Of a stretch of DNA of 34,135 nt, positions 27,437 to 34,135 are shown one piece after another. The notes beneath the pieces were generated by a model. The model did no database searches. It had not been told where the DNA came from and saw only the letters and a program-made list of their open reading frames with translations. The first letter of the stretch is position 1; each line of letters opens with the position of its first letter. Source of the stretch: a virus; IMG/VR virus record IMGVR_UViG_3300013104_000055, positions 1 through 34,135 of that record; one strand, given 5' to 3'. A program made the translations under genes and the position numbers.

Positions 27437-27818
27437 TGGGCTCAGCCTCCTTCGTCACGGGGACGATTTCGAAGGTGGGCATGTTGTCCGCGATGGCCTT
27501 CTCGATCCGGTCATAATCGATGACCACAGAGGCGCCGGACGCAGTAGCAGCAAGGATCTGCTGCAGGATGGCGCGGTCGGCCCGCTGGTTCGCCTCGATC
27601 CGCGCAAGAGCTTGGGCGTTGAAAGCGAGCTGCCCGTACGCGCTGGTCTTGTACTTGCCCCAGTCAATCTGTGGGTTCCAAAGGGCATCGACTGGCATCT
27701 TCTCGATCTGCTGTTCGATGGACAGCCCGCCCTTCATCTGCGGGCCGCCCTCCACCAGCGCTTCCGGGGTGAACCGCAAGTAGCGTTCGTTGTTCATACC
27801 TTCAGGGAGTTTGCTCAT
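27429..27818 (-). CDS. lysis-region hypothetical protein (129 aa)
   Basis: Starts MSKLPEGMNNERYLRFTPEA. The middle (QIDWGKYKTSAYGQLAFNAQ, ALARIEANQRADRAILQQIL) is helical and recalls coiled-coil regions of actinophage lysis-module proteins that follow the endolysin. C-terminal strands (DYDRIEKAIADNMPTFEIV). No transmembrane helix. Function unknown; its place between endolysin and holin suggests a structural or regulatory role. Confidence 0.65.
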   Translation of the reverse strand: MSKLPEGMNNERYLRFTPEALVEGGPQMKGGLSIEQQIEKMPVDALWNPQIDWGKYKTSAYGQLAFNAQALARIEANQRADRAILQQILAATASGASVVIDYDRIEKAIADNMPTFEIVPVTKEAEPNG

Positions 27819-27829
27819 GGTCTTGTCCT

Positions 27830-28423
27830 TTACGGGAGGGGAATTCCGAGATTGACCAGCACTAACTGGTCCGGGGTGTAAGTGGGCGCCGGGACGGGTT
27901 CGCCGGCGGACTCGATGGCGGACCCGTCGAACAGGTCTTCCGGGTTGCTGCGGCCGTAGTAGCGGCTGTTCAGCACGTAGCCGTCACGAAGGATCTCGAA
28001 GTGAAGGTGATCAGCCACCGAAGCGCCCGTGGAGCCAGACAGCCCAATGACCTGCCCCTCAGTAACCCACTGGCCTTTACTGGCCTTCGCGCCACCATCC
28101 AAGCAGTGGCCATAGATCCCGATGAACGAGCCGTGATCGATCACGTACCCGTAGCCGAAGAAACTGGGAAGGATCCACCACGGGTTATCCGCATAGGTGC
28201 CACTCAGCCACCCAACGTGCAGGACCGTGCCGGAAGTTACTGCGTAGACCTTGGACCCAGACCGTGCGCCGTAGTCCTGCCCCGTGTGCCCGTCCGGCTG
28301 GTAGTTGCCGTACAGCCACACGTAATAGCCCATGCCAGAGTTGGGGTTCGAGTTCGCCACCACGCCCGCGGTCGCTCCGTCGCCGAAGTCCTGCGTCAGT
28401 GGTGCATCTACAGGTCGCCTCAT
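27830..28423 (-). CDS. endolysin, M23 metallopeptidase
   Basis: A 197-residue peptidoglycan hydrolase. M23 zinc residues: HTGQDYG (His46, Asp50), YGHC (His106) and DHLHFE (His139, His141). It cuts peptide cross-links in the cell wall. The C-terminal 35 residues are Pro-rich with TYTPDQLVLVNLGIPLP, perhaps a short wall-binding tail. No signal peptide, consistent with holin-dependent release. ATGA overlap with the upstream membrane-protein gene. Confidence 0.88.
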   Translation of the reverse strand: MRRPVDAPLTQDFGDGATAGVVANSNPNSGMGYYVWLYGNYQPDGHTGQDYGARSGSKVYAVTSGTVLHVGWLSGTYADNPWWILPSFFGYGYVIDHGSFIGIYGHCLDGGAKASKGQWVTEGQVIGLSGSTGASVADHLHFEILRDGYVLNSRYYGRSNPEDLFDGSAIESAGEPVPAPTYTPDQLVLVNLGIPLP

Positions 28424-28773
28424 GGCGTACCTCCTTTTGGTGGGTCGCTTTCAAGGCGCGGCCACGGTCGTAGTTCCTGCGGGGTCATGCCATGCTCCGT
28501 GCAGTCACGCCGAAGCTGCGAAGCGTATTCCTCAGTCAGGCGCCGATTCCTGGCCTCACGATCAGCGCGTGCCTGCTCCCGGTCAGCCCGGTCACGTTCC
28601 TTCTCCGCATCAGCCCACGCCTCATTTCGCTGATCCTTCAACGTCGTGTTCCGGATACGCTCCCGGCCAGCGGACCCGCTCAGATACTTGATGCCGCCGT
28701 TGATGAGGGCCAGCAATGCGGCACCACCGCCACCAGCCCCAACAAGGGTCACGATCAGTTGGGTTGTGTCCAT
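28420..28773 (-). CDS. membrane-anchored coiled-coil lysis protein (117 aa)
   Basis: One N-terminal transmembrane helix (LIVTLVGAGGGGAALLALIN, about 6-25), then a highly charged coiled coil with repeating D-R-x-x-R-E-Q-A-R-A-D-R-E-A (about 55-80). Located directly before the endolysin gene. Such proteins act as holin partners or spanin-like anchors in actinophage lysis cassettes. The class is suggested by topology only. Confidence 0.7.
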   Translation of the reverse strand: MDTTQLIVTLVGAGGGGAALLALINGGIKYLSGSAGRERIRNTTLKDQRNEAWADAEKERDRADREQARADREARNRRLTEEYASQLRRDCTEHGMTPQELRPWPRLESDPPKGGTP

Positions 28774-28782
28774 TGTGGTGGC

Positions 28783-29205
28783 CTACTTTTCAGGGTCGTA
28801 GGCGTAATGCCGTATTTTCACTAGGCGGGCGGCGAAAGCGAGGATTGAGAAGGCGATGAAACATAAGGACGCCATCCGGAGGCTGAGCTGCGTGACCGGG
28901 GCGGCCGCCATCGTGACGCCGTAGATTCCAACCGCTGTCATGCACATCAGGGTCGCGGCGCGTTCCAGCCACCAGATACCCGGCAGGACGGAGAACGAAC
29001 CAAGGGCCCCACCCACAAGGAGCAGCCCGCCCCAGAATGTGAGCAGCCCTGTCCCCAAGCTCGATGCCACATTCCTTGGCGGGTCAGTAGCGACGAACAT
29101 GCCCAGCAAGCCGATGGCCAGATAGGCGAAGAAGTAGATCACGGACAGTGCCCGCGGCTCTTGGACCTTCAGCCAAAGGCGGTGCAAAGTAGCTTTCGCG
29201 CTCAC
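28783..29205 (-). CDS. four-helix membrane protein (140 aa)
   Basis: GTG start overlapping the previous stop (GTGA, 29202-29205); a second GTG at 29214 is possible. Four hydrophobic segments are visible (SVIYFFAYLAIGLLGMFV, GLLTFWGGLLLVGGALGS, AATLMCMTAVGIYGVTMA, MASLCFIAFSILAFAARL) with a basic end. Such proteins are common between minor tail and endolysin genes in actinophages and are candidates for holin activity or membrane protection. Function not proven. Confidence 0.75.
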   Translation of the reverse strand: MSAKATLHRLWLKVQEPRALSVIYFFAYLAIGLLGMFVATDPPRNVASSLGTGLLTFWGGLLLVGGALGSFSVLPGIWWLERAATLMCMTAVGIYGVTMAAAPVTQLSLRMASLCFIAFSILAFAARLVKIRHYAYDPEK

Positions 29206-30203
29206 ACGTACCACCCCAACCCGCCGAGCTGAAACACCATGGCCCGGGCAATCTGCAGCGGCACACCAGACCGGAAACTGATCTTGATCTCACCGGCTGG
29301 CGTCACCCTAAGATCGGCTTGGTAAGCGTTCACCAGCAGCGGCGTGAGTACTTCACTCGGCGCTTTGGGTGCGAACTCTGGCGGAACCGTCGCGAGAGTG
29401 TACTCAGTGAGCGGCTTATTGACGTCCATGGCGTCATACTTGATCGGAACCAAGTTCGCCAGACCACCCTGCAGCTCCACGCGCCGGCCAATCCGGGAAA
29501 CAGCCGGGGCTTTCACCGCATTCTTCATCCACGTGCCCTGCTCAACGTAAATGGCAGGATCGAAGCCGAGCGGGACCGGGCCGCGCATCACACCGCCGAC
29601 GTTCACCCAAGCAGGCGAATCATTGTCACCCAGCAAGTACTGGTACTGCTCATAACCCACAGTGACCATCGCCCCGAGCTGACCAAGATACTGGCACGCA
29701 AGGACGTCCTTCGCATAGACGCCACCATTGCCAGCCCAGCAGCGGATATCCACGATCTCGCCAGGCTGGGTCTGATTCTCAATGATCGGCACCAACGCAA
29801 TGGGCTGATCATCGATCGTTCCCGGACCAGACAAGCGCGCCCCCGATACAGCCTTCGTGGAACCACCCGGGATGATCACAAACTTCGACTCACCCGCGGT
29901 CGGCGTCCAATCACGACGCACAGCCACAGTGTCCCAACGCGTACCTGAAGCGGACGGCGGGAACTGCAGAGTCTCATTCTCGAAAGTCTGATCCGTGACA
30001 CCGCAACCAAACCCCGTGCCCGCCGTGATCGACACGGTACGGGTAGCGCCGGCAACGATACTGACCTTCCAATCATTCGCACCAGACACCCCATAGCGGG
30101 ACGTGCCAATAGGCGCCGTCGAATGAGCCAAAGCCCAAGCATCCTCGTTGTACGGTTTGGCTGGCGTAGTGTCATAGCCGCGGGATGTGAATTCCACTGG
30201 CAT
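29202..30203 (-). CDS. minor tail / baseplate-type protein (333 aa)
   Basis: Starts MPVEFTSRGYDTTPAKPYNE. The first 130 residues (GASRYGVSG, TRTVSITAGTGFGCGVTD, RWDTVAVRRDWTPTAGE) are typical of siphovirus upper-fibre/baseplate proteins that carry a capped beta domain. The C-terminal part (KISFRSGVPLQIARAMVFQL) is also beta-rich. It follows the Gp37-like protein with an overlapping start (TGATG at 30201-30205). Structural, tail tip. Confidence 0.78.
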   Translation of the reverse strand: MPVEFTSRGYDTTPAKPYNEDAWALAHSTAPIGTSRYGVSGANDWKVSIVAGATRTVSITAGTGFGCGVTDQTFENETLQFPPSASGTRWDTVAVRRDWTPTAGESKFVIIPGGSTKAVSGARLSGPGTIDDQPIALVPIIENQTQPGEIVDIRCWAGNGGVYAKDVLACQYLGQLGAMVTVGYEQYQYLLGDNDSPAWVNVGGVMRGPVPLGFDPAIYVEQGTWMKNAVKAPAVSRIGRRVELQGGLANLVPIKYDAMDVNKPLTEYTLATVPPEFAPKAPSEVLTPLLVNAYQADLRVTPAGEIKISFRSGVPLQIARAMVFQLGGLGWYV

Positions 30204-31330
30204 CAGTGACGCTCCTGGTTCCGCTGCCCCTTACCCAAGGCAGCAAGTCGCTGTGCGAAGATCCGCGCAGGCTGGTTAGTTATCTCCCCAATGGACGGTT
30301 CAATCAGGGCGTAATCCTTGGACTTCCACGTCAACTTGACCTCGCGGATTGTCTCCGTAATGACCACACCGTTGTTGCCGATGTCCACCGGCACACGGTC
30401 ACCAACACGGAAACCGTTTGGGCCGCCATACTGGAAGATCCCAGTGCCGGCGAGGTCAAGGGACAGCCCGTTCTTGGGCCCGTTCTCGTCAAGGGTTTCC
30501 TGGCCGCGGGCATCCATCACTGAGTCCGTGTTGTCATCCCGGGCGTCCCGGAAAGCTTCAGCCCGCATCCCGTATTGAGCTTCCCGGGTGGCGTCAATGA
30601 GTTGCCGGAACTTCCGGTCCACGCCTTCGCCCTGCCCGGCCACCACCACGCGGGACGACGTCGGACGGGTGCGCGTCCATTTGGTCGTCTTCAGGGTGCG
30701 GCCCTTCACGGACAGCTTCCGTGGGAACAGGCGCGGCTCATAAACATCCAGGACCAGGGCCGAACCGATCTGCCGCACCGTCACACCAATCCCGGCAAGC
30801 TCAAGGGCCGGGAACATCTTGTCCATCAACGGGTGCATCCGAAGAGGAACACCGCCAGGCACCACAGCGCCCCGGTTCGCGTTCGCCGCCACAGTCAAGC
30901 CCGGGATCCCCAATCGGGACACACCGTTCTCCTGCACCGCCGTCTTGATGATCGTCTCCGCGTTGCCCGTATAAGTCCGGTACTCCGCAGATTGCCCCGT
31001 GAGAGACGCCCCAGGGACCGGCCAGCCAAGGATGTCCCGCAAGATCCTGAAGTCATCCTCAACCGTGAACGTCACATGCCCGTCCACGCCGTTCGTTTCG
31101 CCCTCTTCAGCAGTGATAGGTCCAGAGATCAAGTGCTCGCCCTTGAACTTCACAGCCACCCGGGCACCATCGGCCATGAGCTCCGGCAACCGTTGATGGC
31201 TGAGTGGAACCGTCATCGACATCGTCCCCATGAGGTTGTGTCTCACAGTCACGGACAACGCGGACGGGTTACCGATCTGGCACCGGAACAAACGATCCTT
31301 GTCATAGACGCTGATCCGGAAGATGCTCAC
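30203..31330 (-). CDS. minor tail protein, ReqiPepy6 Gp37-like
   Basis: A 375-residue protein with the Gp37-like pattern: VYDKDRLFRCQIGNPSALSV near the start, EHLISGPITAEEGETNG, FTVEDDFRILRDILGWPVPG, then ADEF-like VVVAGQGEGVDRKFRQ, and the C-terminal VGDRVPVDIGNNGVVITETI repeat. These are baseplate hub proteins in Gram-positive siphoviruses. GTG start overlaps the upstream stop (GTGA, 31327-31330). Confidence 0.85.
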   Translation of the reverse strand: MSIFRISVYDKDRLFRCQIGNPSALSVTVRHNLMGTMSMTVPLSHQRLPELMADGARVAVKFKGEHLISGPITAEEGETNGVDGHVTFTVEDDFRILRDILGWPVPGASLTGQSAEYRTYTGNAETIIKTAVQENGVSRLGIPGLTVAANANRGAVVPGGVPLRMHPLMDKMFPALELAGIGVTVRQIGSALVLDVYEPRLFPRKLSVKGRTLKTTKWTRTRPTSSRVVVAGQGEGVDRKFRQLIDATREAQYGMRAEAFRDARDDNTDSVMDARGQETLDENGPKNGLSLDLAGTGIFQYGGPNGFRVGDRVPVDIGNNGVVITETIREVKLTWKSKDYALIEPSIGEITNQPARIFAQRLAALGKGQRNQERH

Positions 31331-32319
31331 CACGCCCTCCGATACAACGACGGCAGCAAAGCCTCAACCGTGCCAGTACCAGCAAGGGACAGGGACAAGG
31401 GCACGCTGGCTCCGGCAGGGATCGGCGCAAAATCCGCCTCACCCAGATCCGCCGAACGATCCACCGGGTTCACCATGTCAACACCAATCACCCGCTCAGA
31501 CGGCTTACTAGGCGCGCCCGGGACGACGTCATACATGGTCGCCCCGATCAGGTCAGGCTCCGACTCGATCACCAGACACTTACCCTCCGGAACGTCGAAC
31601 GGAACCTCAACCACAAGCCCATTCACACCCACCGCGGCCTCAGTAGTTTCCCCATCGATGAACCAGCGGGCGTACGACTCGACGTCGCCCTGGTTGTCAA
31701 TGGTCGCTTCAGAGATCTCCGACCCCGACCCGATGTTGAACATGTGCGGGCCGTTCGGCTCGTAGAACGGCTGGTACTCGCCGTTCTTCCAAGACCGCAC
31801 AGCCGGATCACCCTCCCAGAAAGGATGTTCCGCAACGAACTTGAGTCCATACGACTGCCACCCGTACTTCATCGGGTCATACGTGACCGTGTGGTCGCCG
31901 TCGTCACGGAAGCGGATCCGCAGACGCCGCTTGGTGCTATCCGGAAGATGCACCTCCCACACGCCCGTGTCACTGGGGTCCATGCCCTGCCAGAAAGCAC
32001 GGTCCCGCTTCATCCAAGTCACAGCCCCGGGCTCTTCATCCAACCGGCCATCCGAGAAGATATGGACCGGCCAGAACACCTCACGGTCAAGAACCGAAAT
32101 GCCCTCATGCTTAGAACCGGCCACCGCGGGCGACGACGTTGCATGCCGCTCCGTGGTGACCGTCCCCAGCCCCCGGATGCCCGGCATCAGGAACAACCCC
32201 GATGCCGGGCTAGTCAACGGCCACGTCACACCCTTAGCCGTCCACGTCATCCGCAACCGAGTCCAAGGACTCGCCGCCGGGGCCGGCGGCCGGTAAGGAA
32301 TCGCATAACTGATACCCAT
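31327..32319 (-). CDS. distal tail protein / minor tail protein (330 aa)
   Basis: Directly follows the tape measure gene and precedes the Gp37-like hub, the usual place for the distal tail (Dit-like) protein. Beta-rich throughout, with LDREVFWPVHIFSDGRLDEE, RDRAFWQGMDPSDTGVWEVH and RRLRIRFRDDGDHTVTYDP, a pattern of the phage tail family containing siphovirus Dit-type proteins. Position and beta pattern make a tail-tip adaptor likely. Confidence 0.8.
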   Translation of the reverse strand: MGISYAIPYRPPAPAASPWTRLRMTWTAKGVTWPLTSPASGLFLMPGIRGLGTVTTERHATSSPAVAGSKHEGISVLDREVFWPVHIFSDGRLDEEPGAVTWMKRDRAFWQGMDPSDTGVWEVHLPDSTKRRLRIRFRDDGDHTVTYDPMKYGWQSYGLKFVAEHPFWEGDPAVRSWKNGEYQPFYEPNGPHMFNIGSGSEISEATIDNQGDVESYARWFIDGETTEAAVGVNGLVVEVPFDVPEGKCLVIESEPDLIGATMYDVVPGAPSKPSERVIGVDMVNPVDRSADLGEADFAPIPAGASVPLSLSLAGTGTVEALLPSLYRRAW

Positions 32320-32331
32320 GAGACTCCCTAC

Positions 32332-34135
32332 TTATTGATGGACCGCTTGCATGTCAGACAGCGAGTTCTCGAACTTCCGGACAGCCTCGTCAGCATCACG
32401 AACAATCAGCTGCTCGATGGTCAGGCCCGGACGGTTCCCGCCGCTCGATGCAAGGCCGTACATGGTTTCCCACTGCCGGTCGTTCAGGATGTACTCCGGC
32501 TTGCGGGTGGCGTTCATGATCTGCGACAGGCCAGGGTTCAACACCCCGCCGTTGTCGTGCAGGTACGGCAGCCCCGTGGAGCCCATGTTGTCCTTGCCGC
32601 CCTCTGGCCGCTTCCCAGCCTTGCCGGTCAAGAAGTCCGACGCGGTGGTCAGAGCCTTCTTGCCAACACCGATGGCCATGTCAGCCATCATTCCGCCGGC
32701 AGGAAAGGTCAGCTTGAACAGGGAAACGAGCCCGTCAATGATCGGCGCAATGGGGTCGAAACTCCACCCGCCACCAGAACCAGACGCGCCCCCACCATTC
32801 AGATACTCGGCAGGGTTCCGGTAGTTAGGCCACCCACCATCCAGCACCATGTAGTGCAAGTGCGGCCCGGTGGAATTACCCGTCGAACCAACCTCGCCGA
32901 TCTTCGTGCCGGCCGTGAGCATTTGCCCCATCTTCACCGCGAACGATGAAAGGTGCGCGTACCAGGTCTGCAACCCGTTCGGGTGGTCAATGTGGATCTC
33001 GTTACCGCCCCCATAGGACGACCAACCAGCCGATGACACACGGCCCGGACCAGCTGCAACAACCGGCGAACCAGTCGGAGCCGCAAAGTCGATACCGTTG
33101 TGCCCGGCATGGAACGGCTGCGAAACCGTGGCGCTGCCAATCGGACGGACAAGACCACCCTTCGCGTAACCGACCGCCTTACGCATGGCTTCGACAACAC
33201 CGACGCCGCCCCAGCGGGCGATGTCATCTTGGGACCAGACAATCTCGCCGGCGTGCACGATACCGGCCGGCTGGTATTTGCCACCCGGGCCCGTGTACCC
33301 GCCGTCAGCGAACCCAGCCGGGAGCGCTACCTTGGGCAACTTATCCACGCCCGGCAACGCCCCGGCTACCGTATTGAACGCACCAATCAGGCCATCATTG
33401 ATGACCGTATTGACCACGAACCGCACCGGCGCCTTCGCGATGTCCTGGATGGTGTCCCAAGCCTTCTTGACCGCAGCAACACCAGTCTCAAACGCCTTCG
33501 GGATTTCCTCATTGATTGCCTTAGTCAGGAAATCGAACACCGGCTTAATGACCGTGTCCCAGACTGTCTTGATCGCCCCACCGATGCTGTCAAACACCGG
33601 CTTGATGCCATTCGTGTACAGCCAGTTCAACGCGTTCGGGATGACCACCATGAAGATGTTCACCCACGTGTCAAAGACGGGCTTCAAAAGGTTCAGCCAC
33701 ACCCAATTGACGGCATTCCCGATAGCGTCAAACACAGGTTTGACAGCGTTCAGGTAGAGCCAGTTCAAAGCGTCAGGAATGACCTTCGTGAAGAACCACA
33801 CCCAAGAGTCGAACGTCGGCTTCAGCACGTTGTTCCACGCCCAAGTGATGACCGAGCTGATCCCGTCAAAGACCGGCTTGATCACGTTCTCGTACAACCA
33901 CGTGAACGCTGCGGCGAAGACATCATGGACGAAAGTCACGACCGTGTTAAAGATCGCAACAGCCGCGTTCCACCAATCCGAAATCGTGGCCCCGATCCCA
34001 ACGAACGCCTCCACCATGCGGTCCCAGAAGTACTGGAACAACGGCACAACGATGTTCTGAATGATCGAAACAATGACCTGGAAAACGCCACGGAAGAACA
34101 GGTAGAACCCGCCGATGATCACCGAAGCCGAATCG
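32332..34135 (-). CDS. tape measure protein, C-terminal part with M23 domain (5' end outside window)
   Basis: 601 codons are visible and the frame is open at 34135; the N-terminal part lies outside. The visible N-terminus holds aromatic tandem repeats such as NWLYLNAVKPVFDAIGNAV and WNNVLKPTFDSWVWFF (33530-33935), about five units of 26-27 residues, typical of tape measure helices. An M23 peptidase domain follows: HNGID (around 33105), YAHLS and GPHLHYM (around 32860), which could open the wall during DNA entry. The C-terminal part has the DGGYTGPG/HAGEIVW signature of these proteins. Confidence 0.9.
   Translation of the reverse strand, partial: DSASVIIGGFYLFFRGVFQVIVSIIQNIVVPLFQYFWDRMVEAFVGIGATISDWWNAAVAIFNTVVTFVHDVFAAAFTWLYENVIKPVFDGISSVITWAWNNVLKPTFDSWVWFFTKVIPDALNWLYLNAVKPVFDAIGNAVNWVWLNLLKPVFDTWVNIFMVVIPNALNWLYTNGIKPVFDSIGGAIKTVWDTVIKPVFDFLTKAINEEIPKAFETGVAAVKKAWDTIQDIAKAPVRFVVNTVINDGLIGAFNTVAGALPGVDKLPKVALPAGFADGGYTGPGGKYQPAGIVHAGEIVWSQDDIARWGGVGVVEAMRKAVGYAKGGLVRPIGSATVSQPFHAGHNGIDFAAPTGSPVVAAGPGRVSSAGWSSYGGGNEIHIDHPNGLQTWYAHLSSFAVKMGQMLTAGTKIGEVGSTGNSTGPHLHYMVLDGGWPNYRNPAEYLNGGGASGSGGGWSFDPIAPIIDGLVSLFKLTFPAGGMMADMAIGVGKKALTTASDFLTGKAGKRPEGGKDNMGSTGLPYLHDNGGVLNPGLSQIMNATRKPEYILNDRQWETMYGLASSGGNRPGLTIEQLIVRDADEAVRKFENSLSDMQAVHQ

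Noticed and set aside
30575-32949. Long plus-strand open frames (396 and 401 codons) across the tail genes
   Set aside because: They are Arg/His/Pro-rich mirror readings of well-supported minus-strand tail genes and have no recognisable domain.
1-34135. CRISPR arrays, insertion sequences, rRNA genes
   Set aside because: No regularly spaced direct repeats, transposase-like proteins or rRNA-like sequence were seen on either strand.

Overview
The window is a large part of a temperate, tailed, siphovirus-type phage genome that infects a high-GC actinobacterium. An Arthrobacter-like (Micrococcaceae) host is my best guess. It rests on the overall style of the structural proteins (SPP1-type portal, Gp37-like tail protein, r1t-type holin) and on an attachment site copied from a tRNA-Thr(CGT) gene. 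I could not run a search, so the genus is inference. There are no bacterial housekeeping genes.

Layout, reading mostly on the minus strand from high to low coordinates: tape measure protein (entering at 34135) and minor tail proteins (34135-29202); lysis region with an M23 endolysin and three small membrane proteins (29205-27185); tail-tip and receptor-region proteins including an SGNH hydrolase (27115-25008); a plus-strand accessory cassette with a second, membrane-anchored SGNH hydrolase (23665-25011); attP with a tRNA-Thr 3' half and six 8-bp repeats (22929-23264); integrase operon (22909-20868); a regulatory switch with two plus-strand HTH regulators and a divergent minus-strand Cro-like gene (20816-19411); a long, tightly overlapped early operon (19686-7631) with a GIY-YIG-type nuclease, many small proteins, YqaJ-type exonuclease, SSB, glutaredoxin, m5C methyltransferase, replication-initiator-like protein, RusA and an N4/N6 methyltransferase; a non-coding stretch with a tRNA-like 3' end and terminator (7275-7630); then HNH protein, a G-rich probable cos region, terminase small and large subunits, portal, MuF-like protein, scaffold, capsid and head-tail connectors running off the window at position 1.

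Both the cos-type junction (HNH to terS) and the attP junction (integrase to lysis side) are intact and continuous. An integrated prophage would be split at att, and a linear virion genome would be split at cos. The window therefore looks like a circular or circularly permuted phage genome opened inside the tail genes. The major tail protein, tail assembly chaperones and the N-terminal part of the tape measure protein are missing from it.

How it probably works: the small repressor (19836-20093) and the Cro-like protein (19411-19686) are read from face-to-face promoters that both look leaderless, with repeated operator-like sequences between them. The repressor has no cleavable peptidase domain. 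An actinobacterial LexA/SOS-box-like palindrome (20279-20294) sits in front of a small gene running antisense into the repressor's 3' end, which suggests DNA damage may induce the prophage through an antirepressor or antisense transcript. Early genes supply recombination, replication and DNA modification. Packaging starts at cos next to the HNH protein. Integration uses the tRNA-Thr core and arm-type repeats.
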